This document shows, one piece after another, positions 24,415 through 32,825 of a stretch of DNA of 64,000 nucleotides. The position numbers were made by a program, and so were the translations under genes. The notes below the pieces were generated by a model that was not told the DNA's origin, searched no databases, and saw nothing but the letters and a program-made list of their open reading frames with translations. Every line of letters begins with the position of its first letter. Position 1 is the first letter of the stretch. The stretch covers positions 9,468,001-9,532,000 of the forward strand of contig NZ_CP069396.1 in assembly GCF_016887565.1 (NCBI RefSeq), given 5' to 3'. The DNA comes from Archangium violaceum (GTDB lineage Bacteria; Myxococcota; Myxococcia; Myxococcales; Myxococcaceae).

Positions 24415-24604
24415 ATGCATTGCTTGTCGCTGCGGAGCACTCCCGAGGAAGTGGAGTTGCGCTGCGAGGACCGGGGACCCGGAATCCCTCCGGACCATCG
24501 TGCGGCAGCTCGTCGAGGGCGTCGGTGGGCGGGTCCTCGTGGAAGAGCGGCCGGGAGGAGGCAGCTGCTTTCGTGTCTGGCTTCCCCGGGGAGACGCGCC
24601 CTGG
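24415..24604 (+). pseudogene. Histidine-kinase C-terminal remnant
   Basis: Two adjacent reading frames encode pieces of one HATPase domain. Frame A (24415-24497) gives EEVELRCEDRGPGIPPDH, the G1 box. Frame B (from 24494) gives IVRQLVEGVGGRVLV, then EERPGGGSCFRVWLPR, the end of such a domain. The F-box and GLGL (G2) segment between them, normally about 25-30 residues, is missing and the frame changes at the junction. There is no upstream dimerisation domain. It is a dead fragment of a sensor kinase; its tail touches the 3' end of the immunity gene. Confidence 0.6.
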
Positions 24605-25237
24605 TCAGAAGACGATGCAGTCGAACTTCTCGATGACGGCCTTGAGCTCTTCTGGAGTGGTCTCGAAGTGCTTTGCCTCGACGGTAGCGGACAAGGTCAC
24701 GGACCTGGTGGGGGCCGGTTGTTTGTGCAGGTCCTCGATGACGATACGGCCAAATCGGCCCGGCCACTTGACGCTGCGCAGCTCGGAGGCACGGCCGATG
24801 GGGTCTAGGATGGTGAAGCAGGGCCACTTGGGAAAGCGAATGGTGGCAGGGTCAGAGCCCATGATGCGGCAGCCATCCAGGCGGGCCTCCGTGAAGTCGC
24901 AGTCCTCGATGGAGCCGTGCTGATACCACGGCTGGCTGCTGTATTCGGGCCAGTGTCCGAAGTCGCACCCTGACAGCCGCCCTTTGAACCGGCAACCCTT
25001 CAGGGACGCGGCCACCCAGGCCTGGTGGTTCTTCAACTCCTGCTTCACCTCGAAGGTGCAGTCGATGAAGCGGGGCTGCTTGAGGCTCAGGCGCCGAGCG
25101 GACACCTTCAGCACGAGGGTACAGTTCCTCAGCGTCAGGTCGGGGCCGAGGATGTAGTTCGCATTCTTGTCCGTCAGTTCCAGCCGCTCGTTTTCGATTT
25201 CGCGGTCCTCGAAGACGACGTTACCGAGCCAGTCCAT
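24605..25237 (-). CDS. Pentapeptide-like putative immunity protein of the adjacent toxin
   Basis: 210 residues, no signal peptide. Residues about 30-130 contain irregular repeats such as LRNCTL, FIDCTF, LKGCRF, LSGCDF, IEDCDF and LDGCRI, with a small or Cys residue every turn, as in pentapeptide-repeat right-handed beta-helices. The start ATG follows the toxin stop codon by 11 bases, with AAGGGG between, so it is co-translated with the toxin-like lipoprotein gene upstream. By position it is the cognate immunity factor; the family is not one I recognise by name. By eye the gene is less GC-rich than its neighbours, which fits horizontal acquisition. Confidence 0.65.
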   Translation of the reverse strand: MDWLGNVVFEDREIENERLELTDKNANYILGPDLTLRNCTLVLKVSARRLSLKQPRFIDCTFEVKQELKNHQAWVAASLKGCRFKGRLSGCDFGHWPEYSSQPWYQHGSIEDCDFTEARLDGCRIMGSDPATIRFPKWPCFTILDPIGRASELRSVKWPGRFGRIVIEDLHKQPAPTRSVTLSATVEAKHFETTPEELKAVIEKFDCIVF

Positions 25238-25248
25238 TGCCGCCCCTT

Positions 25249-26871
25249 TCAGAAGGTGAGCATCCGGAAGAACTCGCCCGACATGCGCCTGCCATGCCGC
25301 GCCATGTTCGACGCCGTCCCGGAGAGAATCTCGTACTGGCGGCCTGTCGCTGGGTCAACCACGTCAATGCCCTTGTTGAGGTTGAACTTGTAGAGTTTCT
25401 CGAACTTGAGTTTCACCTCATTTTGCACGTAGCGCCCTCGGGCCTCGCGCTCCAACAGCCGCGCCAGCCAGTATTCTCCTCGCTCCAGAGCCTCGTTGAT
25501 GGCCTTGTTCTCGTTGAAAGAGCGCTTGTCGGGCCCCCACTCCTTCGCGGCACGGGTAACGGCCTCTTGGAGCATGTCCCCCACCCTGTCCTCGGCTGGA
25601 ATGTCCGCGGCCGACTTGCCCCGTGGCAAATGCCAGCGCTGGCCGTCGCTGAGTTCCACCTGCCGGTTGCCGCCCCGATGACGGATGACTGTTTCGGAAG
25701 AGCGGCCCCCAGGGGTCATTCCCGCTCCACTACCCTGCCCCTTCTTGAACATCACCACGGCCATGGGGCCCTGCGGTGAGGTGGCCACCGTTTCCACCAC
25801 CGCCACCGCTCTGGCCAGGGCCCCCTCCGTCGCGAGCCTCGCCTCCATGGCCTCCGCGTGCGCCATGACGACGGCACCGCCCTGAGCCTCGAACTGCGCT
25901 CCCGCGAAGTTGAAGCCCGGAAGCGACTTTACCCGCGAGGCCACCTGCCCCAGCGTGTGTCCGCTGAGCGTGGCCACCGCCAGAATCATCGCCCTGGCCG
26001 CGTCCTCGCCCAGCACCTTCCCGAATTCCCCGCCCGCCGTGCGCAACTCCTCGAAGGTGCTGGCGTGGTGCGCGACATCGGCCATGCGGGCCCAGCCGTC
26101 CATCAGCTCGTACACCGTCTGGAGACCCAGCCACCCCATCAGGATGACGGTCAGGCTGGCGGCCACCGCCTTGGTCGTCGGCTCGGGCACCACCCACATC
26201 ATGCAGTACAGAGCCACCGTCCAGACGGCCATGGACACCAGTGCCCGTACGTCCAGCAGCTGGCGCCCCAGAGCCTCGCGCGTCTCGTCGAGCACCGAGC
26301 CGAAGGCCAACGCTAGCGCCAGCGTTCTCCTGTCGTCCGCACGCAGGTAGGGCCCATCCTCCAGCAGGCCCAGGCAATCTCCTCCGCCCCGGTGCTCACA
26401 CCACTTCAGGTACTTCGCCTTCAGGGCTTCATCCGCCTCGGGCGTGAGGGGGACCGGGCCCGTCTGGCTCACGGGAACGAAGGAGAAGGTCTGCTCACGG
26501 TAACCCTCGAGCAGCCATAGCCCCGTCATGGCGATGGTCTCGACGTCTTGTCGCGACTGCTTCGACAGCTTCAGCAGCTCTCGGGCGGCCTCTCGTGGAC
26601 TCCCCATCAGCCGCACGTCGCGTGAGAGCCTCTGGACGGCGCGCTGGAATTCAGCCCTGTCGATGGGCACCGGCCGGGTGGAGACGGCCCCCGGCTCCAT
26701 GAAGTCCACGGCGTACACGCTGGCCGACTCGAGGCCGGGCTCCGCGCCGAAGGACACTCGCTCCGACGGTGTTGGAGGAGGTGTTGAGGGCCGATAGGCA
26801 CTCCCCGCAGTACCGCTACCCGTGGCACAGGCGGAATGGAGAAAGAGGACGATGAGGACCCAGCCGCCCAT
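25249..26871 (-). CDS. SitA-like polymorphic toxin lipoprotein
   Basis: About 540 residues. A short signal with lipobox HSAC anchors it as a lipoprotein. Residues about 40-380 resemble the conserved carrier part of myxobacterial SitA-family swarming-inhibition toxins: WCEHRGGGDCLGLLEDGPYL, an LALALAFGSVLDETREAL segment, two or three hydrophobic helices (VWTVALYCMMWVVPEP and following), then LPGF. The last 110 residues differ in character (charged, with KGIDVVDPATGRQYEILSGT and ARHGRRM) and are the likely effector, possibly a nuclease. SitA toxins pass between kin cells by TraA/TraB outer-membrane exchange. The ATG at 26871 gives no basic residue in the signal; a TTG at 26883 would add one Arg. 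The immunity gene follows at once. Confidence 0.75.
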   Translation of the reverse strand: MGGWVLIVLFLHSACATGSGTAGSAYRPSTPPPTPSERVSFGAEPGLESASVYAVDFMEPGAVSTRPVPIDRAEFQRAVQRLSRDVRLMGSPREAARELLKLSKQSRQDVETIAMTGLWLLEGYREQTFSFVPVSQTGPVPLTPEADEALKAKYLKWCEHRGGGDCLGLLEDGPYLRADDRRTLALALAFGSVLDETREALGRQLLDVRALVSMAVWTVALYCMMWVVPEPTTKAVAASLTVILMGWLGLQTVYELMDGWARMADVAHHASTFEELRTAGGEFGKVLGEDAARAMILAVATLSGHTLGQVASRVKSLPGFNFAGAQFEAQGGAVVMAHAEAMEARLATEGALARAVAVVETVATSPQGPMAVVMFKKGQGSGAGMTPGGRSSETVIRHRGGNRQVELSDGQRWHLPRGKSAADIPAEDRVGDMLQEAVTRAAKEWGPDKRSFNENKAINEALERGEYWLARLLEREARGRYVQNEVKLKFEKLYKFNLNKGIDVVDPATGRQYEILSGTASNMARHGRRMSGEFFRMLTF

Positions 26872-26968
26872 CAGAGCACGCAACTGTGTACCCGCTGAGC
26901 GCGACCCCACATGAGGAACGGACAAGCTGCACCCCCAGCCGCATGGGCTGAATCCGAGCCGTGACGGT

Positions 26969-27508
26969 TCAGCGGTCGGCGAGCTCCAGGAGCTTCGTGA
27001 CGGTGTTCCAGTTACGGGCGGTCGGGATGACCCCCAGGCGCGCACTGCCGAGCACGGTGGCCAGCTTCGAATCCCGGATGCCCTTCGGGAACCAGGCGTA
27101 GATCTCACGCCCGACCACGCGAAACTCGTCCGGCAGGTACGCCGCCGGATCGATCTCCTTGATCCGCTTCGGCTCAGGTACGTCGGACAGGAACGTCACG
27201 AGGAACTGCGAGGGGGCCTCCTCGGCGCCAGGCAGGGGATTCACCTTGATCACCGCGGCCAGCTCGTCCCGGGTACGGACGACGACGGAGACCTCGAAGC
27301 CGAACTCCTTGGCAATGGCCGCCTCTATCCGCTTGACGACTTGCGCCGGGTTCTTCTCCTTGCTCGTGAAGACGGCGTTGCCGCTCTGGAGGAGGGTCGC
27401 GACGTCCGTGTAGCCGAGTCCCTCCAGCAGCTCACGGAGCCGCGCCATCGGGACCTTCTTGTTGCCACCCACGTTGATACCGCGCAGCAGGGCGATGTAA
27501 CGGGCCAT
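26969..27508 (-). CDS. DUF1697 family protein
   Basis: 179 residues starting MARYIALLRGINVGG, the diagnostic N terminus of DUF1697. GNAVFTS near residue 45 and the RNWNTV segment near the C terminus also fit. The start at 27508 has AGGAC 9 bases upstream. Members are small cytosolic alpha/beta proteins of unknown biochemical role and are scattered among bacteria. It is separated by about 100 bp from the toxin gene and is probably independent of it. Confidence 0.88.
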   Translation of the reverse strand: MARYIALLRGINVGGNKKVPMARLRELLEGLGYTDVATLLQSGNAVFTSKEKNPAQVVKRIEAAIAKEFGFEVSVVVRTRDELAAVIKVNPLPGAEEAPSQFLVTFLSDVPEPKRIKEIDPAAYLPDEFRVVGREIYAWFPKGIRDSKLATVLGSARLGVIPTARNWNTVTKLLELADR

Positions 27509-27533
27509 GGACGCGAGTCCTAGCACACCGGCG

Positions 27534-28265
27534 TCAGGGGACGACCGCCCGACACCGCTCCGAGGCGGTCAGGACGCATGCACTGACGACATGGCCCGCG
27601 GCCTTCCGCAGGAGCTTCGTGCGCTCCTTCTCACAAGCGTCCTGGGAGGCATGGCCGCTCGAGGTGGGCGCGGACACTCCGGGGATGTAGCTGCAGAAGC
27701 GCCAGCGCTTCACGCCTGGCTTCGCCTCCCCCTCTGGAATCCCCACCGACCCGGACTGCCCGTTGAACACTCCGGCTCCGGGAGCCCGATCGAAGCACGC
27801 GAGGAGCAACCCCGCACGCGTGGGTGTCGGCCGGTGGCCCCAGGGCACCACCATCGGAGCGTTCGACAGATACGACTGGAGCTCGACGACCTGCGCGCGT
27901 GACACGAGCCCCTGTTGCTTCAGCAGTCGGATGGACCCGCAGTCCGCGCTCTCCTCGCTCAGCCCCTCGGCGAGGGCCTGATGCGCGCACACGTGACCGA
28001 ACCAGAAGAGCTGCACCACCGGTGGCAACCGCGCCAGCAGCCCGGGGTTGTACTCGACGTGCGACGGCACGTCGGGCCACGCGGGGAACGACAGCCCGAC
28101 GTCCGCGAGCGAGGTGTTCGGCACGAAGGCCACCGGCATTCCCGAGGAGGACTTGCAGGACACCGGCACGCCGGCGATCCACGGGGTGTACGGGCTCGCG
28201 GGTTGGGCCCACGCGGGACCGGGAAGGCCCACGAGCACCAGCAGGGCCAGGAGGACGTAGCGCAT
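27534..28265 (-). CDS. Secreted Cys-containing protein with a degenerate zincin-like motif
   Basis: 243 residues. Signal peptide ending near AWA-QP. The segment FWFGHVCAHQALAEGLSEESADCGSIRLL (residues about 88-116) has the spacing of HExxH zinc peptidases of the HECAHH...ExxADC type, but Val stands at the position of the catalytic Glu. At least seven Cys residues lie in the mature part, suggesting disulfides. It could be an inactive relative that keeps metal binding, or a scaffold. No neighbour suggests a role. Function unknown. Confidence 0.7.
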   Translation of the reverse strand: MRYVLLALLVLVGLPGPAWAQPASPYTPWIAGVPVSCKSSSGMPVAFVPNTSLADVGLSFPAWPDVPSHVEYNPGLLARLPPVVQLFWFGHVCAHQALAEGLSEESADCGSIRLLKQQGLVSRAQVVELQSYLSNAPMVVPWGHRPTPTRAGLLLACFDRAPGAGVFNGQSGSVGIPEGEAKPGVKRWRFCSYIPGVSAPTSSGHASQDACEKERTKLLRKAAGHVVSACVLTASERCRAVVP

Positions 28266-28426
28266 TGTTCAATCTATTCCGCGTCTACGGGAACGTCACT
28301 CCCGAGAGAGATGCCGTCCGAGGTCCGTTCTCGTCCCAGAGCACGCGCAGGGCTGGAAACGGTTGGGGAGATACCGCATGGACAGGGGCTGGCGTCACGG
28401 TCCCGCCCGGCGCATAAACGACGCGC

Positions 28427-29668
28427 ATGAAATTCCTCTTCTATCCCGCCCCGGCCCATGGCCACGTCAACCCGATGCTTCCTCTCTTCCAGGAGCTGGT
28501 CTCTCGGGGAGACGAGGTCGTCGTCCATGTGACGCGGGAGTTCGAGGCGGCGGTCCGCAACACCGGGGCGTCGCTCCGGTTGCTCGATGACGGACTCACC
28601 ATCCCCTCCTCCTTGTCCGGGGGAGGGACTGGACCGGCGCTCGAGCGGTTGATGCCATTGCTTCTCGGCCTCATGCGCCAGGGACTGCGGGAGGTCCCCA
28701 GGCTGGCGGAGCAGGCCCGATCCGAGCAGGCCCACTGCATCGTCTACGACCCGATGGCCATGTGGGGCCGCGCCATCGCCGGGATGCTTCATCTGCCCAG
28801 CGCCATCTTCCAGACGAGCTTCGGGCTGAGCCACTCCCCGACGATCCAGCGCGAGATGAAGAAGAACATGAAGGGCCTTCCACCTCCGCGGGCCCTGCTG
28901 GCCCTGCTCGAGCTGATGTGGACCTCCGAGGTGCTCCACTGGCGCCACGGGGTGCCGCGCATGGGAATGCGCTCGGCGTTCGCATCCGTCGAGGACCTGA
29001 ACCTCATCCCCATCCCCCGGACGTACCAGCCCGATGCCGGGCTCTTCGACGAGCGCTTCCTGTTCGTCGGCCCGTCCGTCCTGCCGCGCAACGACCGGGG
29101 AGACTTCCCGCTGGAACAGCTCGACGGCAAGCCCGTGCTGCTCATCTCGCTGGGCACCACGCCCATGAACCAGCGGCCCGACTTCTACAAGGCCTGCTTC
29201 GAGGCCTTCCGCGATACCCGCTGGCAGGTGGTGATGGCGTGCGGCAAGGGCGTGGACCTGGCCGCGCTCGGCCCGGTGCCCTCCAACTTCCTCGTGCGCC
29301 AGCGTGTGCCCCAGCTCGACGTGCTCCAGCGCGCCCGCGTCTTCATCACCCACGGCGGCATGAACTCCACCATGGAGGGCCTCTGGCATGGCGTGCCGCT
29401 GGCCGTCTTCCCTCAGTTCGGGGATCAGCCGCTCAATGCCTCGCGCGTGAGCGAGCTCGGGCTGGGTGTGGCGCTCTCGGCCCGAGAGGCCCTGGATCCG
29501 AAGGCGTTGCGAGAGACCATCGAGCGCCTCGACACGGACCCGGGCTACCGCTCCCGCCTCTCCGGGTTCCAGAAGGAGCTCCAGGAAGCCGGAGGCCACC
29601 GCCGCGCGGCCGATGCGCTCCAGCGGTACGCCGCCGCCCGCCAGGGTCAGCGCCAGAGCGCGGCCTGA
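28427..29668 (+). CDS. MGT-type GT1 family glycosyltransferase
   Basis: 413 residues with the GT-B layout. The N-terminal acceptor domain begins FLFYPAPAHGHVNP (His as general base). The C-terminal nucleotide-sugar domain has LISLGTTP and the signature FITHGGMNSTMEGLWHGVPLAVFPQFGDQP. This group (macrolide and UDP-glucuronosyl-like transferases) glycosylates small lipophilic acceptors such as macrolides, carotenoids or lipids. No other sugar or natural-product gene is adjacent, so the acceptor is unknown. It is followed convergently by the DUF2914 gene 17 bp away. Confidence 0.9.
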   Translation: MKFLFYPAPAHGHVNPMLPLFQELVSRGDEVVVHVTREFEAAVRNTGASLRLLDDGLTIPSSLSGGGTGPALERLMPLLLGLMRQGLREVPRLAEQARSEQAHCIVYDPMAMWGRAIAGMLHLPSAIFQTSFGLSHSPTIQREMKKNMKGLPPPRALLALLELMWTSEVLHWRHGVPRMGMRSAFASVEDLNLIPIPRTYQPDAGLFDERFLFVGPSVLPRNDRGDFPLEQLDGKPVLLISLGTTPMNQRPDFYKACFEAFRDTRWQVVMACGKGVDLAALGPVPSNFLVRQRVPQLDVLQRARVFITHGGMNSTMEGLWHGVPLAVFPQFGDQPLNASRVSELGLGVALSAREALDPKALRETIERLDTDPGYRSRLSGFQKELQEAGGHRRAADALQRYAAARQGQRQSAA

Positions 29669-29685
29669 CCCGTGCTCCCCGTGGG

Positions 29686-30972
29686 CTACCCCGCGTCCGC
29701 CTTGAACATGCGGGGCGCCGTGCTCGCATCCGGCGTCACGGTGAAGGACAGCCGGCCGATCTCCCGCCCGTCCTCGGTCTCCATGGAGACGCGCCAGTCA
29801 CCGGGCGAGGGGTTGGTCAGGCTCGCGAACGTCCGGTAACCCCGCTCACGCCCGCCCTGCCCCAGGTACAGATCGTCGTATGAGTGGAACTCCGTCCAGC
29901 CCGCCTTCGGGTCGTCGTAGTACCAGCGGATGACGAGCCGGGTGCCCTTGTCGCCCGCGCGCTGGGGCTTGAAGCTGGTGGGCGCGAAGATACTGGCGAA
30001 GAAGTAGACCTTGTCGCCCGGACGCGCGCGGAAGTCCTGATCCCCGCGCTGCCACGGCTTCCACTCGGAGCGCTCGTGGAGCAGCCGGTAGTCCCGGCCC
30101 TTCGGTCCCTTCACCACCTCCACGCCGTGGTAGATGCCGCTGGCCAGCATGGACAGCGGCACCGGGGGAATCGCCTTCAGCAGGTAGAGTCCGAGCAGCA
30201 GCGCCTGGATGCCGAGCCCCGGCAGCGCCACGTGCCGCAGTGTGCGCCGCCAGTCCCCGCTCCACCAGCGCGCCAGCAGGGAGAGGACCAGCGTCACCCC
30301 GCAGGACAGCCCCGCCGAGGCCACGAACAGCTTTCCGCTGTAGTAGCCGGACAGCACGGGCAGCAGGTACGCGAAGTAGGACGTGACACAGAAGCCGTAG
30401 AGCCCCACGCGCACCACGGGCCCCAGCGCCCGGAAGCGTGGCAGCTCGTTGGCCACCAGCAGCCCGAAGACGCCCGTGAGGAACAGGAACGCCGTCAGCC
30501 CGGAGGCGCTCTTGAAATAGAAGAGTGTGTACGGGCTCAGCAGCCCGCCGAGGAAGAAGTGCAGCGCGTCCTCGCGGAAGCGCCACACCCGGGCCAGCCG
30601 GCGTGGCGGCTCCGTTCCCCAGCTCCAGCGCAGTTCCAGCAGCAGCAACAGGCCCAGGATGGCCAGGTACAGGCCCTGCTTGGTGAGCACGAACCCGTTG
30701 TCGATGCGCCGCAGCGTGGCGATGTCGTAGGCGAAGCCCGCGAAGAAGAAGAGCGCCAGCTCCCACTTCGCGTAGCGGGCGCGGAGGTCGCGCACCCGCG
30801 CGCCTAGCGTGGGCCGCGGCTCCGTGGGAACCGGGTCCTCGGACGGAGCGGTGGCGGGCACATCCGCGACGGGAACGAGCAGTGGCCCCGGCTCGGGAAC
30901 CGGCTCGACGGCCGGACCCGGCTCAGGAGTAGCGGTCGTCTCTCCAGGGGTGCGCGGTATTGCTGTAGCCAC
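29686..30972 (-). CDS. DUF2914 membrane protein
   Basis: About 428 residues. A Pro/Glu-rich cytoplasmic N terminus precedes seven or eight hydrophobic helices (residues about 70-280). The C-terminal periplasmic domain contains VYFFASIFAPTSF, IRWYYDD, GYRTF and GDWRVSMETEDG, the pattern of DUF2914. Function unknown; related domains are found with murein or envelope proteins. The start is uncertain: the GTG at 30972 overlaps the upstream oxidoreductase gene by 50 bases, while a GTG at 30861 would avoid the overlap but removes part of the tail. Confidence 0.8.
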   Translation of the reverse strand: MATAIPRTPGETTATPEPGPAVEPVPEPGPLLVPVADVPATAPSEDPVPTEPRPTLGARVRDLRARYAKWELALFFFAGFAYDIATLRRIDNGFVLTKQGLYLAILGLLLLLELRWSWGTEPPRRLARVWRFREDALHFFLGGLLSPYTLFYFKSASGLTAFLFLTGVFGLLVANELPRFRALGPVVRVGLYGFCVTSYFAYLLPVLSGYYSGKLFVASAGLSCGVTLVLSLLARWWSGDWRRTLRHVALPGLGIQALLLGLYLLKAIPPVPLSMLASGIYHGVEVVKGPKGRDYRLLHERSEWKPWQRGDQDFRARPGDKVYFFASIFAPTSFKPQRAGDKGTRLVIRWYYDDPKAGWTEFHSYDDLYLGQGGRERGYRTFASLTNPSPGDWRVSMETEDGREIGRLSFTVTPDASTAPRMFKADAG

Positions 30973-31621
30973 GTTGTTCCCAGAAGCCTGGCTGGTCCTG
31001 CCGGAGGAACTCGATGCGGCGGATCCACTTCGCGCCCTTCCAGGCATACAGCTGGGGCGTGATCATCCGCACCGGGCCGCCGTGCTCGCGCGGCAGCGGC
31101 TTGCCATTGTACGTGTGCACCAGCAGCACGTCGTCCTTGAGGGCTTCCTCGAGCGCCAGGTTGGTGGTGTAGCCGTCGTACGCGTGCGCCAGGACGAACC
31201 CCGCCTCGGGCAGCGGGCGGGCGAGCGCCGCGAGCGTCGCGAGCTGCACCCCCTTCCACTGCACGTCCATCAGGCTCCAGCCCGTGACGCAGTGGAAGTC
31301 ACTGGTGTCCTCGGCCTGGGGCAGCGACCGGAAGTCCGTCCAGCTCAGGGTGAGGGGCTGCTCCACCGCGCCGTCGATGCGCAGCTCCCACTCCTCCAGC
31401 GAGGGCTGGTCGAACGGCACGCCCAGGTCCAGCACCGGCCACTTGCGCGTCTCGGTCTGATCCGGCGGCAGCTTCGGCATGCCATGCCGGTTGGGCGGAC
31501 CGCTTCCCTGGGGGCGCTCGTCACTCAGGCCCGGCGTGCGCGCCATCTTCTCCAGGAAGCGCGCCCGGAGCTTCAGGCGCGCTTCCACGATGCGTTGGAG
31601 CTTCTCGTCCCGGGTGGACAT
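30923..31621 (-). CDS. YuiH-type molybdopterin-dependent oxidoreductase
   Basis: 232 residues, single sulfite-oxidase-type Moco domain with the Mo-ligating Cys in DFHCVTGWS near residue 105 and typical segments LTLSWTDFRSLP, HAYDGYTTNL, HGGPVRMITPQLY and KWIRRIEF. No signal peptide or twin-arginine motif is seen, so unlike MsrP it is probably cytoplasmic. The start ATG at 31621 lies 7 bases after the grxD stop, so the two genes are in one operon. The electron acceptor and substrate are unknown. A GrxD-BolA-linked redox role is inference. Confidence 0.87.
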   Translation of the reverse strand: MSTRDEKLQRIVEARLKLRARFLEKMARTPGLSDERPQGSGPPNRHGMPKLPPDQTETRKWPVLDLGVPFDQPSLEEWELRIDGAVEQPLTLSWTDFRSLPQAEDTSDFHCVTGWSLMDVQWKGVQLATLAALARPLPEAGFVLAHAYDGYTTNLALEEALKDDVLLVHTYNGKPLPREHGGPVRMITPQLYAWKGAKWIRRIEFLRQDQPGFWEQRGYSNTAHPWRDDRYS

Positions 31622-31628
31622 CCCGCGC

Positions 31629-31949
31629 TCAGGCTGGGGATTTGCCGGAGACCAGATCGGGCAGCTCGCCACGCTCCTCCAGCTCCATGAGGATGTCCGA
31701 GCCGCCGACGAACTTCCCGTTGATGAACACCTGGGGAATCGTGGGCCAGTTGGAGTACTCCTTGATGCCCTGGCGCACCTCGGGATCGGCCAGCACGTCC
31801 ACCGTGTGCACCTCCCCGTGCTGCTGCAGGATGTGCAGCGCCCGCGCGGAGAAGCCGCACTGCGGGAACAGCGCGTTGCCCTTCATGAAGAGGACGATCT
31901 TGTGGTTGCGGATCTCCTCGTCGAAACGAGCCTTCAATTCCGGAGTCAT
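31629..31949 (-). CDS. grxD: Monothiol glutaredoxin, Grx4/GrxD type
   Basis: 106 residues with the monothiol active site CGFS (residues about 32-35), KGNALFPQ before it, WPTIPQVFINGKFVGGSDIL and a glutathione-binding TIPQ. Such proteins bind a [2Fe-2S] cluster with glutathione and form complexes with BolA. The bolA gene lies immediately upstream (15 bp), a conserved pairing that supports a role in iron-sulfur cluster trafficking or iron sensing. The molybdoenzyme gene follows 7 bp downstream. Confidence 0.95.
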   Translation of the reverse strand: MTPELKARFDEEIRNHKIVLFMKGNALFPQCGFSARALHILQQHGEVHTVDVLADPEVRQGIKEYSNWPTIPQVFINGKFVGGSDILMELEERGELPDLVSGKSPA

Positions 31950-31964
31950 GATTCGGCTTCCTCG

Positions 31965-32222
31965 TCAGCGATTGCCGAGCTTCTTCCATTGCTCGGGCGA
32001 GTAGGTCTTGAGCGCGAGCGCGTGCAGCTCGCCAGACTTCAGCCAGTCCTGGAGTGGTGCGTATACCAGCTGGTGCTGCTCCACCATGGACTTCCCACCG
32101 AAGGCGGGGCTCACCACGCGCGCCTCGAAGTGGTCTCCGGTCCCGGTGGTGTCGCGCACGTCCACCTCCGAGCCGGGCAGCGCGCCGAGAATCCTCTGGC
32201 GGATGGCATTCGGATCGAGCAT
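31965..32222 (-). CDS. BolA family protein
   Basis: 85 residues. It contains the class II KH-like fold signature DHFEARVVSPAFGGKSMVEQHQLVY, with the His residue expected to help ligate the Fe-S cluster shared with monothiol glutaredoxin, and a C-terminal ELHALALKTYSPEQW. Its start overlaps the algH stop by one base (TGATG) and it lies 15 bp before grxD. Together they form the operon algH-bolA-grxD-molybdoenzyme-DUF2914. Confidence 0.93.
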   Translation of the reverse strand: MLDPNAIRQRILGALPGSEVDVRDTTGTGDHFEARVVSPAFGGKSMVEQHQLVYAPLQDWLKSGELHALALKTYSPEQWKKLGNR

Positions 32223-32767
32223 CAGTTCAGTCCCTTCCCCTTCGCGAGCATGGCGGGATCCACTCCCATGCTCTTCAGGGTGCTGTCCCATATCAGACCC
32301 GGGTCCCCTTCGAGCACGGGACGTGCGGAAGCCTCGGCGTAGAGCCAGGAGCCGGAGGCGAGCTCACTCTCCAGCTGCCCGGCGCCCCAGCCGGCATAGC
32401 CCAGACAGAAGCGCAGGTGTGGCGCCGGATCCTTCAGGAGGGGGCCCAGCGTATCCAGGGTGAGACTGAGGAAGAGGCCGGGCACCACCTCGTGCTTCTC
32501 CGTCACACGCTCGTCGTCGTGGAGGACGAAGCCCCGGTGGGGCTCCACGGGGCCGCCCACGAAGACGGGCTGGTTGACCCGCTCGGGGGCGATGCCCAGG
32601 GACTGATTCTTCGCCAGCTCCCCCAGCGTCAGCGAGGCGCCCCGGTTGATGACCAGACCCATGGAACCCGATTCGTTGTGCTCGAGCATGAGGATGACCG
32701 AGCGCTTGAAGGTCGAGTCCCCCAACTGGGGCATGGCCACGAGAAAACCGGGAGCGAGTGTCTGCAC
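32222..32767 (-). CDS. AlgH/UPF0301 family protein
   Basis: 181 residues from a GTG start that yields the family N terminus LAPGFLVAMPQLGD. Further family segments are SVILMLEHNESGSMGLVINR, VFVGGPVE and FCLGYAGWGAGQLESEL. AlgH was named for an effect on alginate in Pseudomonas; its biochemical role is unsettled. Upstream codons in frame lack family similarity, so the longer frame is not used. It is the first gene of the run leading into bolA and grxD. Confidence 0.9.
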   Translation of the reverse strand: MQTLAPGFLVAMPQLGDSTFKRSVILMLEHNESGSMGLVINRGASLTLGELAKNQSLGIAPERVNQPVFVGGPVEPHRGFVLHDDERVTEKHEVVPGLFLSLTLDTLGPLLKDPAPHLRFCLGYAGWGAGQLESELASGSWLYAEASARPVLEGDPGLIWDSTLKSMGVDPAMLAKGKGLN

Positions 32768-32825
32768 AGGGGAAGTGTCCGACCTTCGCCCCCTCCGCGC
32801 AACCGATTCGTACCCGGCCCGCAGA

